Assembly (NCBI RefSeq): GCF_029870285.1
Contig: NZ_JACSYA010000018.1
Location: forward strand, 43,297-107,296
Origin: Delftia sp. PS-11
Lineage (GTDB): Bacteria; Pseudomonadota; Gammaproteobacteria; Burkholderiales; Burkholderiaceae_C
Direction of reading: 5' to 3'
Length of the DNA stretch: 64,000 nucleotides
The notes beneath the pieces are model-generated. The model searched no databases. It was given only the letters and a program-made list of their open reading frames with translations, and was not told the DNA's origin. Shown here one piece after another: positions 46,009 to 55,020 of the stretch. Position 1 is the stretch's first letter, and every line of letters begins with the position of its first letter. The translations under genes and the position numbers were made by a program.

Positions 46009-47241
46009 ATGGATGAGTCCTGCGCCTACCTGAGCGATTCCCGTCCCCGTTTCCGTCCCCCAAGCGCTGGCGATCTGTGCGCGCCTGTGCCATGCATGAC
46101 GGCGGATGAGACCAACGAGAAGGTGCTGGAGGTCTTCACCCGCCACCGCGATCTGGTGAGCCTGCCGGTGCTGGAAGGCCAGCGGCCGATCGGGCTGATC
46201 AACCGCAATATCTTCCTGTCCCAGTTCAGCAAGCCGTTTCGCATGGAGCTGTACGGGCGAAAGAGCTGCATCGCCTTCATGGACAAGGAGCCGCTGGTGG
46301 TCGATGCCGGCACCGATATCGACACGCTGACCGTCAAGACGGTGGAGTATGGCGAAAAAGCGCTGTCCGATGGGTTCATCATCACGCGCGATGGCCTGTT
46401 CGCAGGTGTGGGCCACGGCCTGCAGCTCATGCGTGCGGTCGCGGACATGCAGGTGGCTCGCAACCGCCAGATCATGCACAGCATCGAGTACGCCAGCGTG
46501 ATCCAGCAATCGGCGCTGCGCAGTTCGCGCGAGGCGCTGGCGCGGGCCTGCCCCGGGGCCGACCTGGTCTGGGAGCCGCGTGATGTGGTGGGCGGAGATT
46601 TCTACCAGTTCAGCCAGGATGGCGATGGCTGGCTGGGCACCGTGGCCGACTGCACAGGCCACGGCGTGCCCGGGGCGTTCATGACGCTGATTGCCAGCAG
46701 CAGCCTGGGCCAGGCCATCAAGGAGCATGGCGCACGCGATCCGGCCGCGCTGCTGGGCAGCGTCAACCGCAGCGTCAAGCAGATGCTGGGCCAGCTCGGC
46801 GGGCAGGACGGCACGCCCGGCTCGGATGACGGGCTGGATGCAGCCTGCTTCTGGTTCGAGCCTGCACGCCAGCGCCTGCGCTTTGCGGGCGCGCGTCTGC
46901 CGCTGTTCATCCTGCGCCCGGGCTGCGGCACCGTCGAGCTGATCGAGGGCCAGCGCAAGGGCGTGGGCTATGTGGACAGCGACTTTGACTTTGCCTGGAA
47001 CAACACGGAGCTGGAGGTCGTGCCGGGCACACTGGTCTTTGCCACCACGGATGGCCTGATCGATCAGGTGGGCGGGCCGCGCGGCATTGCCTTTGGCAAG
47101 AAGCGCGTGCGCGAGTTGCTGCAGCAACAGGGCGCCGGCTCGCCTGCCGAGATCAACCAGGCATTGCTGGCCGCGCTGCTGGCCTGGCAAGGCGGGCACC
47201 ACCGCCGTGACGACCTGACCTTTTTTTGTTTCCGGACCTGA
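46009..47241 (+). CDS. siaA: CBS-like plus PP2C (SpoIIE-type) phosphatase, SiaA-like
   Basis: A 410-residue cytoplasmic phosphatase. The N-terminal 150 residues look like a CBS-domain pair (MTADETNEKVLEVFTRH, VSLPVLEGQRPIGLINR, GFIITRDGLFAGVG). The C-terminal SpoIIE/PP2C domain has VWEPRDVVGGDFYQF, TVADCTGHGVPGAFMTL and ATTDGLIDQVGG. It heads a phosphatase-kinase-SiaC-SiaD order equal to the Pseudomonas siaABCD operon, where SiaA dephosphorylates SiaC. The Pseudomonas enzyme is membrane-bound with a HAMP domain; here that sensor is absent and replaced by CBS-like domains. ATG 46009 is preferred; the frame is open to 45940. Confidence 0.8.
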   Translation: MDESCAYLSDSRPRFRPPSAGDLCAPVPCMTADETNEKVLEVFTRHRDLVSLPVLEGQRPIGLINRNIFLSQFSKPFRMELYGRKSCIAFMDKEPLVVDAGTDIDTLTVKTVEYGEKALSDGFIITRDGLFAGVGHGLQLMRAVADMQVARNRQIMHSIEYASVIQQSALRSSREALARACPGADLVWEPRDVVGGDFYQFSQDGDGWLGTVADCTGHGVPGAFMTLIASSSLGQAIKEHGARDPAALLGSVNRSVKQMLGQLGGQDGTPGSDDGLDAACFWFEPARQRLRFAGARLPLFILRPGCGTVELIEGQRKGVGYVDSDFDFAWNNTELEVVPGTLVFATTDGLIDQVGGPRGIAFGKKRVRELLQQQGAGSPAEINQALLAALLAWQGGHHRRDDLTFFCFRT

Positions 47242-47250
47242 CCCTTGCCC

Positions 47251-47823
47251 ATGCCAAACGCACAGATCGCCGAAAAATACGGCTCCTTCTTCCACCTGGC
47301 GCGCCAGCATCAGGTGATCTTCTACTACGTGGGTTATTTCTCGCAGAACATCGTGGCGGCCATGGCCGATGCCGTGCGGCTGCAGCTTGAAGTGGCCGGC
47401 GTGGCTGGCCCTACGCGCCGCAAGCTGTTTTCGTCTTTCATCGAGATGGCGCAAAACATCATCCACTACTCGGCCGATGCGCTGACGCCGGCCCACCAGG
47501 ACGATGGCGAGCTGCGCCATGGCGCCGTCTGCATCCGCCGCGACGAGGACGGGCGCTTTTCGCTGCTGTGCGCCAACCCTGTCGAGCAGCGCCTGGGCGA
47601 TGAGCTGCGCGGCAAGCTCAGTGCGCTGAGCAGCATGACGGTGGACGAGATCAAGAAGGCCTTTCGCCAGTCGCTGCGCGAGGAAACGCCAGAGGGCAGC
47701 AAGGGCGCGGGCATGGGCTTCCTGACCGTGGCACGTGATGCCTGCGAGCCCCTGGAGTTCGACTTCGACCCAGCCCAGACCGTGGACGGCAAGCCCGTCT
47801 TCTACCTGAAGGCCACGATCTGA
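47251..47823 (+). CDS. siaB: SiaB-family protein kinase
   Basis: A 190-residue protein of the SiaB/DUF6272 family, a GHKL-like kinase. Visible are FYYVGYFSQNIVAAMADAV, the N-box-like FSSFIEMAQNIIHYSAD and a glycine-rich segment EGSKGAGMGFLTVAR. In Pseudomonas SiaB phosphorylates SiaC and thereby lowers diguanylate cyclase activity. It starts 9 bases after the phosphatase gene. Confidence 0.82.
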   Translation: MPNAQIAEKYGSFFHLARQHQVIFYYVGYFSQNIVAAMADAVRLQLEVAGVAGPTRRKLFSSFIEMAQNIIHYSADALTPAHQDDGELRHGAVCIRRDEDGRFSLLCANPVEQRLGDELRGKLSALSSMTVDEIKKAFRQSLREETPEGSKGAGMGFLTVARDACEPLEFDFDPAQTVDGKPVFYLKATI

Positions 47824-47879
47824 ACCACCTTGGCTGCCAGAGCCGAAAGGCAGGCACGGGCACCGCACAGAGACCACGC

Positions 47880-48269
47880 ATGGACAACCTCTACATCGCT
47901 CCGACCCCCAGCTCCCCGGAAGTGGACTTCCAGTTCCACGCGCACACGCTGCACCTGCGTGGCGAGTCCTACCCCGAAAATGCCGCGGCTTTCTACAGCG
48001 GCATCATTGCGCGCCTGCGCGACTATCTGGCCCAGCCGCAAGACCAGCGCATCGAGGTGCATATCGCGCTGGCCTACTTCAACAGCTCCAGCACCAAGAT
48101 GCTGTTCAACCTCATCGAGGCACTGAGCGAGGCGGCGGAAGCCGGCCGCGAGGTGGCGCTGCACTGGTACTACGATGAGGAAGATGACACGATCTGCGAG
48201 TTCGGCCAGGAGCTGTGCGACGACTTCCCCGCCATCGGCTTGCGCAGCCACCCGGTCAGGGCCGCATGA
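47880..48269 (+). CDS. siaC: SiaC-family (DUF1987) biofilm-regulating phosphoprotein
   Basis: A 129-residue DUF1987/SiaC protein: DNLYIAPTPSSPEVDF, LRGESYPENAAAFY and the core VHIALAYFNSSSTKMLFNLIE, which contains the Thr/Ser site region phosphorylated in the studied homologue. Unphosphorylated SiaC binds and activates the cyclase SiaD. Its stop overlaps the cyclase start (ATGA at 48266). Confidence 0.88.
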   Translation: MDNLYIAPTPSSPEVDFQFHAHTLHLRGESYPENAAAFYSGIIARLRDYLAQPQDQRIEVHIALAYFNSSSTKMLFNLIEALSEAAEAGREVALHWYYDEEDDTICEFGQELCDDFPAIGLRSHPVRAA

Positions 48270-49009
48270 TGGACGCCGTAGCTGCGCCACCCGACCTTTT
48301 CGATGCCGAGCACCGCGCACTGCTGGCAGCACGCACGGCCTACGCGCAGGGTGAGCAGGCGGGCGCCCAGGCCTGCCACCAGGCGCTGGGCCTGCTGCTG
48401 TCCTCGTACGAGCGGCTGCTGCGCGAGACGCGCCGGCTGGTGCGCCGCAGCGACCGTGCCGAACTGGAAATGACGCAGCTCAACCAGCGGCTGCAGGAGC
48501 TGGCGGGCGAGCTCGAATACCGCGCCACCCATGATCCGCTGACCGGTGTGCTCAATCGCGCGGCCATCATCGAGCGCGTCAACCGCCATTTCATGTGCCA
48601 GGGTCTGGCGCTCATCGTGCTGGATATCGACCACTTCAAGCGCATCAACGACAGCTTCGGCCACCCTGTGGGGGACAGCGTGATTCTGGGCGTGGTCCGC
48701 TGCCTCAAGGCAGTTGCCCCCGCCTCTGCCTACATCGGCCGCGTAGGCGGCGAGGAGTTCACGGTTTTGCTGCCGCAGCACGACTGCACTGGCGCCACCC
48801 TGGTGGCAGAACAGGTGCGGCGCGCCATCGAGGCCCACGCATTCGGGCTGCCCGATGCCAGCCGCATCACCGCCAGCTTGGGCGTGAGCTGGCAGCCCTG
48901 CGGCGGCCGTTTCGACGAGGCCTATGGCATGGCAGATGAGGCCCTGTATGCAGCCAAGCGCAGCGGACGCAACCAGGTGGTGCGCGCGCCGGACCCGGTA
49001 ACGGCCTGA
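48266..49009 (+). CDS. siaD: SiaD-like diguanylate cyclase
   Basis: A 247-residue cytoplasmic GGDEF protein. An N-terminal helical stalk (residues about 20-95) carries ALGLLLSSYERLLRETRRLV, the segment through which SiaC clamps SiaD. The GGDEF domain has DPLTGVLNRAAI, DIDHFKRINDSFGHPVGD and active-site GRVGGEEF; no RxxD inhibitory site is evident before it. It makes c-di-GMP when SiaC is unphosphorylated. Confidence 0.88.
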   Translation: MMDAVAAPPDLFDAEHRALLAARTAYAQGEQAGAQACHQALGLLLSSYERLLRETRRLVRRSDRAELEMTQLNQRLQELAGELEYRATHDPLTGVLNRAAIIERVNRHFMCQGLALIVLDIDHFKRINDSFGHPVGDSVILGVVRCLKAVAPASAYIGRVGGEEFTVLLPQHDCTGATLVAEQVRRAIEAHAFGLPDASRITASLGVSWQPCGGRFDEAYGMADEALYAAKRSGRNQVVRAPDPVTA

Positions 49010-49027
49010 GCTGTGCATGGGTGATAC

Positions 49028-51283
49028 ATGAGTTTCGTGATGCGCGCACTGGAGCCGCAGGCGCAGGACCTTGCGCAGACAGCGGCGCAGCTGCCTGCCT
49101 GCGGGCCGGAATGGCGGGTACTGATCGTGGACAGCGACCCGGATGTCCATGCGGCCTTTCGCCTGGCGCTGGAAGGCCGCAGCCTGTTCGGGCGGCCGCT
49201 GGTGTTCCTCTATGCACGCTCGGCCACGCAGGCGCGCAACCTGCTGCGGCGCGAACGGGATCTGGCCGTGATCGTGCTCGACGCAGTCACACACGGCGCT
49301 GGCGCGGGCCTGGATCTGGTGGACTTCATCCGCTATACCGCCGGGCTGCGCAACAGCCGCATCGTGCTGCGCACCGGCCGCCCCGGCCAGGAGCCGGATC
49401 TGGACACGCTGCTGCGCTACGACATCAACGACTGCCGCGCCAAGACCGAGCTCACGCCGGACCGGCTGCTGGCGATCGTGGTGACGGCGGTGCGCTCCTA
49501 TGCGCAGCTGTGCGCCATTGAAGGCAACCGCCGCAGCCTGGAGCTGATGGTGCGCTCCAGCGCCTCGCTGCTGGAAGAAACCAACCTGCACGCCTTTGCG
49601 CGGGGTGTGATCACTCAGCTGGCCTCTTTGCTGGGTGTGGCCGGCGAGGGCCTGGTTTGCACGCAGGGCACCCACCTGACCGAGCCCCTGCGCGTGCTGG
49701 CGGCGATGGGCTCTTTCGCCCCGCTGGCCGGCCAGCCGATGGCGGCCGCACTGGCATCGCACGGGCTGCGCCTGCTGCGCCAGGCGCTCAAGACGCGCCG
49801 CAACCTGTATGGTGCGCAGCGCGGCGTGGCGCTGTACATCGGACGGGGTGACGAGCAGGACATGGCCGTCTTCATTGATGCGCCGGTATCGCATGGCACG
49901 CCGGACCGCCAGCTGCTCGAAGTCTTCTGCGCCAACCTGCGCACCCTGCTGCACAACAGGGGCCTGCTGGAGCGCCTGCACCAGTCTGCCTACTATGACC
50001 CACTGGTGAACCTGCCCAACCGCGCGCATTTCGTGGAAAAGGTGGACGAATGCGTCTGGCGCGGCACGCACGGCCATGTGCTGGCGCTGGTGGATATCGA
50101 TGACTTCAGCGCCACCAATGATGTCATGGGCCACCGCTTCGGAGACCGGTTGCTTGAAGCCATGGCACGGCGCCTGGCCGGCGCCCTGCCTGCCGGCGTG
50201 CTGCTGGCGCGCGTAGGCACGGACACCTTCGGCATCCTGGGGCCTGCCACGGCAGTGAAGCTGACACAGCTGCTGGACTGCGCGCGCCAGCCGCTGACCG
50301 TGGATGGCGTGCCGCACAAGGTTTCGCTGACCTGCGGCTATGTGCATCTGCCCCACAGGCGCCAGGCAGGCACCGATCTGGTCAAGGATGCGACCATTGC
50401 CCTGCAGCGCGCCAAACGCAGCCACCGTGGGCAACTGCTGGAATACTCCGAGCAGATGGGCATGGAGGCGCGCGACCGCGCCATGCTGCTGTCGGATCTG
50501 CGCGCCGCCATCGGGGGCCCGCAGCTGTTTCTGGTCTACCAGCCGCAGGTGGACCTGGAAAGCCATGCCCTGGTCGGCCTGGAAGCGCTGCTGCGCTGGC
50601 GCAGGCACGATGGCAGCTTTGTGGCACCTGACCGCTTCATTCCCGTGGCCGAGCATTCGGGCCTGATCGTGCCTCTGGGCCAATGGGTGCTGGCCACGGC
50701 CTGCCGCACCATGCGCGAACTGCTGGACGCCGGCAAAGCGCCCCCGCGCATGGCCGTCAATGTCTCCACCGTGCAGCTGCAGGACCCTGGTTTTGTGCAA
50801 ACCGTCAGCCATGCGCTGTCGGCGCACGGCCTTCAGGGTGGGCAGCTGGAGCTGGAGATCACCGAATCAGTGGCCGTGCTGCCCACTCGGTTGCTGCAGT
50901 CCGCGCTGGCGGCTCTGCGCGCCATGGGCGTGACCATCGCCATCGACGACTTCGGCACCGGCTATTCATCGCTGAGCTACCTGGAGCGCCTGCCGCTGGA
51001 CCGCATCAAGATCGACCGCAGCTTTGTGCGCCAGCTCGGCGAGTCCCAGGAAGCGCGCATTGCCGAGATGGTGGCCCAGCTGGGCCGCAAGCTCGGGCTG
51101 AGGGTGCTGGCGGAGGGCATCGAGGACGCCAGCACCTGGCAGGCCCTTCGCGCCATGGGCTGCCAGGAGGGCCAGGGCTACCACATCGCCCGGCCCATGG
51201 AGCAGCACGCACTGCAGCACTGGCTGGCGCTGCGCGAGGCCGACGGCGCAATGCAGGCCCACCCATTGCAGGGCACTGCGTAG
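49028..51283 (+). CDS. DUF3369-GGDEF-EAL c-di-GMP phosphodiesterase
   Basis: A 751-residue three-part protein. Residues about 30-160 are a receiver-like domain (WRVLIVDSDPDVHAAFRLAL, AVIVLDAVTHG), then a DUF3369 domain (about 165-320). The GGDEF domain is degenerate (GTDTF instead of GGDEF) and likely regulatory. The EAL domain keeps GLEALLRW, AVNVSTVQLQDP, DDFGTGYSSLSYL and AEGIED, so c-di-GMP hydrolysis is expected. It follows siaD by 18 bases and would give the operon both synthesis and breakdown. Confidence 0.85.
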   Translation: MSFVMRALEPQAQDLAQTAAQLPACGPEWRVLIVDSDPDVHAAFRLALEGRSLFGRPLVFLYARSATQARNLLRRERDLAVIVLDAVTHGAGAGLDLVDFIRYTAGLRNSRIVLRTGRPGQEPDLDTLLRYDINDCRAKTELTPDRLLAIVVTAVRSYAQLCAIEGNRRSLELMVRSSASLLEETNLHAFARGVITQLASLLGVAGEGLVCTQGTHLTEPLRVLAAMGSFAPLAGQPMAAALASHGLRLLRQALKTRRNLYGAQRGVALYIGRGDEQDMAVFIDAPVSHGTPDRQLLEVFCANLRTLLHNRGLLERLHQSAYYDPLVNLPNRAHFVEKVDECVWRGTHGHVLALVDIDDFSATNDVMGHRFGDRLLEAMARRLAGALPAGVLLARVGTDTFGILGPATAVKLTQLLDCARQPLTVDGVPHKVSLTCGYVHLPHRRQAGTDLVKDATIALQRAKRSHRGQLLEYSEQMGMEARDRAMLLSDLRAAIGGPQLFLVYQPQVDLESHALVGLEALLRWRRHDGSFVAPDRFIPVAEHSGLIVPLGQWVLATACRTMRELLDAGKAPPRMAVNVSTVQLQDPGFVQTVSHALSAHGLQGGQLELEITESVAVLPTRLLQSALAALRAMGVTIAIDDFGTGYSSLSYLERLPLDRIKIDRSFVRQLGESQEARIAEMVAQLGRKLGLRVLAEGIEDASTWQALRAMGCQEGQGYHIARPMEQHALQHWLALREADGAMQAHPLQGTA

Positions 51284-51453
51284 AGGAGCGCCTGTGCCAG
51301 GCACAGGAACGGCTGCCCGTGCCATGAAAGAGGCTAACATGGTCACGTCGCCATAGAAAAAGTGAATGACCGGCCACATGCACGACAAAAATGCGTCTTG
51401 CGGCACCGTCCACCACCCTGGCGTACGATTGCTCTCACCGATCAGGACCGACC

Positions 51454-52605
51454 ATGCCAGCCCACCCGGCATTCACGCCACTCGCATCGCCCGCACGCCG
51501 GCGCCTTGGCGCATCCGCACTGGCGCTTGCCGCCGCCACGCTGGCCTGCGGCGCTGCATCTGCCCAGCCCGCTGTGAAGCTGGGATTCATCGGCCCCCTC
51601 AGCGGCGGCAATGCGCAGCAGGGGCTGGGCGCCAGGAACGGATTTCTGCTGGCCATAGACCAGTGGAATGCCACGGCAGGCGTGCCCTTCAAGGTGGAGG
51701 GCGTGGTGCTGGACGATGCCTCCGACCCGCAGACCGGCGTGTCCGCCGCGCTCAAACTGGTCAATGACCGGGAGGTGGCGGGTGCCATCGGCCACTGGAA
51801 CAGTCCCGTGGCACTGGCCACGCTGCCGGTGTTTCACCATGCGCAGATGCCGTTCATCGTCTGGGGCGCCATCAGCCCCAGGATCACCGACCAGAACTTC
51901 CCCAACACCACCCGCGTGACGCCGACGCTGGTCAACGAAAACAAGCCCCTGGCGGCCTGGACAGCCAACAGCCTGGGCGCCCGCAAGATTGCGCTCATCG
52001 CCGACACCAGCGACTATGGCCGGGCCAACGTCGCCTACTTCGGCACGTTCTACAAGGCCGAGAAAGGCCGTATCGTGGCCGAGGAAAACTATCCCGTGGG
52101 CACCACGGATTTCCGGGCCATCCTCACCAAGGTCAAACGCCTCAACCCTGATGCGGTCTATTTCGGCGGCGTGATCACCGAAGCCGGCATCTTGCGCAGA
52201 CAAATGGCCGAGCTGGGCATGCAGCAGCCCATGCTGGGCATCAGCGGCATTTTCGACCCCCAGTTCATCCAGATCGCGGGCGCTGCCGCCAACGGGACCA
52301 TCGTCGGCACCCCCAAACCACAGACCAATCCCCGGCTCGAGGCCATGCGCAAGGACTATGCGGCCAAAGGCTATGCCGAGCCCGAGAGCCCGTACACCAA
52401 GTACGCCTACGATGCCACCTGCATCCTGCTGCAGTCGCTCAAGACAGCGGGCACCCAGAACAAAGCAGCCATCGCACAGGCCATCCGCGCCATCCGCCAT
52501 GACGGCGTGACCGGCACCGTGAGCTTTGATGCCAAAGGCCAGACCCAGGCGCCCGTGGAACTGCAGCTGCACGAAGTCAAAAACGGCAAATGGGTCAGCC
52601 ATTGA
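51454..52605 (+). CDS. Branched-chain amino-acid type ABC transporter substrate-binding protein
   Basis: A 383-residue periplasmic binding protein of the LivJ/ANF-receptor type. The signal peptide ends at ASAQP; the body starts VKLGFIGPLSGGNAQQGLGARNG and keeps DDASDPQTGVSAALKLVND and YGRANVAYFGTFYKAEKG. No LivHMGF permease genes are near, so it is an orphan binding protein. ATG 51454 has AGGA upstream. Confidence 0.88.
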   Translation: MPAHPAFTPLASPARRRLGASALALAAATLACGAASAQPAVKLGFIGPLSGGNAQQGLGARNGFLLAIDQWNATAGVPFKVEGVVLDDASDPQTGVSAALKLVNDREVAGAIGHWNSPVALATLPVFHHAQMPFIVWGAISPRITDQNFPNTTRVTPTLVNENKPLAAWTANSLGARKIALIADTSDYGRANVAYFGTFYKAEKGRIVAEENYPVGTTDFRAILTKVKRLNPDAVYFGGVITEAGILRRQMAELGMQQPMLGISGIFDPQFIQIAGAAANGTIVGTPKPQTNPRLEAMRKDYAAKGYAEPESPYTKYAYDATCILLQSLKTAGTQNKAAIAQAIRAIRHDGVTGTVSFDAKGQTQAPVELQLHEVKNGKWVSH

Positions 52606-52609
52606 GCGG

Positions 52610-52635
52610 CACGTGCTGGGCACCACGTGCTGGGC
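52610..52635 (+). repeat. 12-bp direct repeat upstream of marR
   Basis: CACGTGCTGGGC occurs at 52610-52621 and again at 52624-52635, a period of 14 bases. It lies between the binding-protein stop and the marR promoter region and may be a chance duplication. Confidence 0.5.
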
Positions 52636-52663
52636 GCTACGCGACAGGCGTATTTTCCTTATC

Positions 52664-52691
52664 CCATATAATTAGCCGCCATACTATATGG
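52664..52691 (+). promoter_or_regulatory. marR promoter with inverted repeat (likely autoregulatory operator)
   Basis: CCATATA at 52664-52670 and TATATGG at 52685-52691 form a perfect 7-bp inverted repeat with a 14-base spacer, just upstream of the marR ATG at 52702. A TATAAT at 52667-52672 overlaps the left arm. Binding of the MarR dimer here would block the promoter, the usual autoregulation in this family. Confidence 0.55.
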
Positions 52692-52701
52692 CAGCATCAC
52701 A

Positions 52702-53208
52702 ATGAATCTGGAACAGAAATACCAGGCGCTGCTGCAAGAAGCGCAGCGCCGCCAGCTTCCTGACATGGACGGCATGCGGCTGTGCTTTCAGGCGTTGTCC
52801 CTCGCATCGGCCATCGACCGCGACTGCGCTGCCTTGCTGGCGCCGCATGGCCTGTCCGAGGGGCGCTTCGTCATGCTTTTTCTGCTCGATGCCGCCAGCG
52901 AAGGGCTGGCGCCGAATGCGCTGGCAGAACAGGCGGGCGTCACCCGCGCCACCGTGACAGGCCTGCTTGACGGGCTGGAGCGCGAGGCGCTGATCGAACG
53001 CAGTGCCGATGCCTATGACCGCCGCGCACTGCGCATACAGCTGACCCGCAAGGGCCGGCAGGTAGCCAAAAAAGTCTTCGAGCAGCACACCCACTGGATC
53101 GCCAGTCTGTTCGGCAATCTGGACGCAGCGCAGCGCCAGCAACTGGCGGCGCTGCTGGACACGGTGGCATCGAACCTGAGCCAGCCGCACAAAGCGAGAC
53201 AGCCATGA
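52702..53208 (+). CDS. MarR-family transcriptional regulator
   Basis: A 168-residue winged-helix regulator. The recognition region GVTRATVTGLLDGLEREALIER and wing SADAYDRRALRIQLTRKG are typical of MarR. The inverted repeat overlapping its promoter suggests self-repression. Its stop overlaps the start of the next gene (ATGA), so the two are co-translated. Confidence 0.9.
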   Translation: MNLEQKYQALLQEAQRRQLPDMDGMRLCFQALSLASAIDRDCAALLAPHGLSEGRFVMLFLLDAASEGLAPNALAEQAGVTRATVTGLLDGLEREALIERSADAYDRRALRIQLTRKGRQVAKKVFEQHTHWIASLFGNLDAAQRQQLAALLDTVASNLSQPHKARQP

Positions 53209-53981
53209 ACGCACCCGCACCACGCAAAGGCGCAACCCGCAGCGCAGACATTCCCGCCGAAGTGCTGGATGCGCTGTCGCGCGGCGAGTTGCAAAGCGCC
53301 ACGCTGGCCGAAGCCCTGGCGCTGGACCAGGCCAGGCTGGTGCAAACCGCCTTTCCAGACCTGCCTCCACAGGCCCTGGCCAAAACACAGGCGGCCTGCC
53401 AGTTGGGCATCCTCCAGCGCATGAATGGCATCGGCGCAGCACTGCTGCAGGCTTGGGGCGCCGATGGCATTGCGCCATGCCAGACCCATGGGTCGGACAC
53501 CGTGCGGGGCTGGGCATGCTTCATGATCGGCAGACAGCCAGGGCTGGATCTGCCGGCGCGGCTGGCAGCCATCCAGCCACTGGCTGATGATGCGCACTTC
53601 GGCGTGCGTGAATGGGCCTGGATGGCCATGCGCCCGCATCTGGCCCAGGATCTGGATGCTGCCATTGCGCAACTGGCGCCATGGACGGCACAGCCGTCCG
53701 AACGCCTGCGCCGCTTTGCCTGCGAGGCCTTGCGCCCGCGCGGTGTGTGGTGCCCGCATATCGCAGCGCTCAAGCAGCAGCCACAGCGGGCGCTGCCCAT
53801 CCTCTGGCCGTTGCACGCCGATCCATCCCCGTATGTGCAGGATTCAGTGGCCAACTGGCTCAACGATGCCGCCAAGGACCAGCCGGACTGGGTGCGCGAT
53901 GTCTGCGCGCAGTGGCTGCATGCACAACCCGCTGCGGCCACCCGCCGCATCTGCCAGCGCGCCCTGCGCAACCTGAAATGA
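53205..53981 (+). CDS. HEAT-repeat protein of the DNA alkylation repair (AlkD-like) family
   Basis: A 258-residue helical-repeat protein. The stretches SDTVRGWACFMIG, DDAHFGVREWAWMAMRPHL and DPSPYVQDSVANWLNDAAKDQPDWV are characteristic of the AlkD-like alkylation-repair family. True AlkD excises alkylated purines; some relatives lack the catalytic Asp and Trp, and I cannot confirm activity here. Coupling to a MarR gene suggests stress-induced expression. Confidence 0.72.
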   Translation: MNAPAPRKGATRSADIPAEVLDALSRGELQSATLAEALALDQARLVQTAFPDLPPQALAKTQAACQLGILQRMNGIGAALLQAWGADGIAPCQTHGSDTVRGWACFMIGRQPGLDLPARLAAIQPLADDAHFGVREWAWMAMRPHLAQDLDAAIAQLAPWTAQPSERLRRFACEALRPRGVWCPHIAALKQQPQRALPILWPLHADPSPYVQDSVANWLNDAAKDQPDWVRDVCAQWLHAQPAAATRRICQRALRNLK

Positions 53982-54003
53982 AGCCGCCAGCCACCATGGT
54001 GCC

Positions 54004-54924
54004 CTACCGCCAGGGCACGGGCTGAAGTGCCGCCTTGCAGGCCTCGACGAACAGGCGCAAGCGCGCAGACGCGCCTTTGCGCACCGGCGTCAGGGCCAGG
54101 ATGGGGGCCGGCTCCATCTGCCATGCAGGCAAAAGCCTGACCAGGCGGCCCTGCGCAATCAAGGGGGCGGCTTCCCATTCCGAGCGGGCCATGATGCCCA
54201 GGCCATCCAGTGCCCATTGCGTGACGACCGCACCGTCGTTGGAGGACAGCGGCCCCGCCACCCGGATGCTCACCACCTTGCGCGGGCTTTTCTGCGCAGG
54301 GCCTGTCTGCGTGAAACGCCAGCGCGCCAGGTCTTCGTCGTTTTCCTTCAGGCACAGGCAGACCTGCTCCTGCAGTTGCGATGGGTGGCTCAGGCGCTGC
54401 TGCAGGCGCTGCGCATAGGCAGGGCTGGCACACAGCACACGATCATTGGGGGCCAGCAGATGCCCCACCCACGCGGAGTCCTTCAATGCGCCGATGTGGA
54501 TCACCACGTCGTGCGTTGCCGCATCGCGCAGCGGGTTTTCGGACAAGTGCAGGGTGATGCTCAGGCAGGGATGCGCACGGTGGATGTCGCGCACGATGCG
54601 GGCCATATGCTGGCGCCCGAAACCGAACGGCGCCGCAACGCGCAGGCGCCCCGTCATCGCATTCGCCTCGCCCCCGATGCGCTGCGCCAGCGCATCGACG
54701 CGCTCCAGGATATCAACTGCCTCTTCCTGCAGCCGGCGCCCTTCGTCGGTGAAGGTGATTCCACGCGCGCCGCGCACCGCCAGATGTACGCCCAGCGACG
54801 CCTCCAGCCGCTTCAGGCGCACCGTGAGCGCGGGAGGCGTGAGGTCCAGCTGGCGTGCAGCGCCCGCAAGGGAGCCGCTGCTGCCCAGCGCCCGGATCAT
54901 GCGCAGGTCGTCCAAATCCATCAT
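54004..54924 (-). CDS. LysR-family regulator
   Basis: A 306-residue LysR regulator. The N-terminal helix-turn-helix has LRMIRALGSSGSLAGAARQL and PALTVRLKRLEASLG; the rest is the substrate-binding domain. It is divergent from the 3-hydroxyaspartate gene set at 55021 with a 96-base gap that contains a LysR-type inverted repeat, so it probably controls that set. Confidence 0.88.
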   Translation of the reverse strand: MMDLDDLRMIRALGSSGSLAGAARQLDLTPPALTVRLKRLEASLGVHLAVRGARGITFTDEGRRLQEEAVDILERVDALAQRIGGEANAMTGRLRVAAPFGFGRQHMARIVRDIHRAHPCLSITLHLSENPLRDAATHDVVIHIGALKDSAWVGHLLAPNDRVLCASPAYAQRLQQRLSHPSQLQEQVCLCLKENDEDLARWRFTQTGPAQKSPRKVVSIRVAGPLSSNDGAVVTQWALDGLGIMARSEWEAAPLIAQGRLVRLLPAWQMEPAPILALTPVRKGASARLRLFVEACKAALQPVPWR

Positions 54925-54936
54925 TCAAAAATAGTA

Positions 54937-54958
54937 AATGCTTCAATGATTCAGCATT
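54937..54958. promoter_or_regulatory. LysR-type operator between divergent genes
   Basis: AATGCT (54937-54942) and AGCATT (54953-54958) form an inverted repeat with a 10-base spacer in the gap between the LysR gene and the PLP enzyme gene. A TATAGT at 54982-54987 could be the -10 box of the rightward promoter; its -35 region is poor, which fits activator dependence. Confidence 0.5.
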
Positions 54959-55020
54959 AAACACAGCTGCCGGAGCGAATCCTATAGTGGCCGCACTACG
55001 TTTTCCACGAAGGCAGCTCC

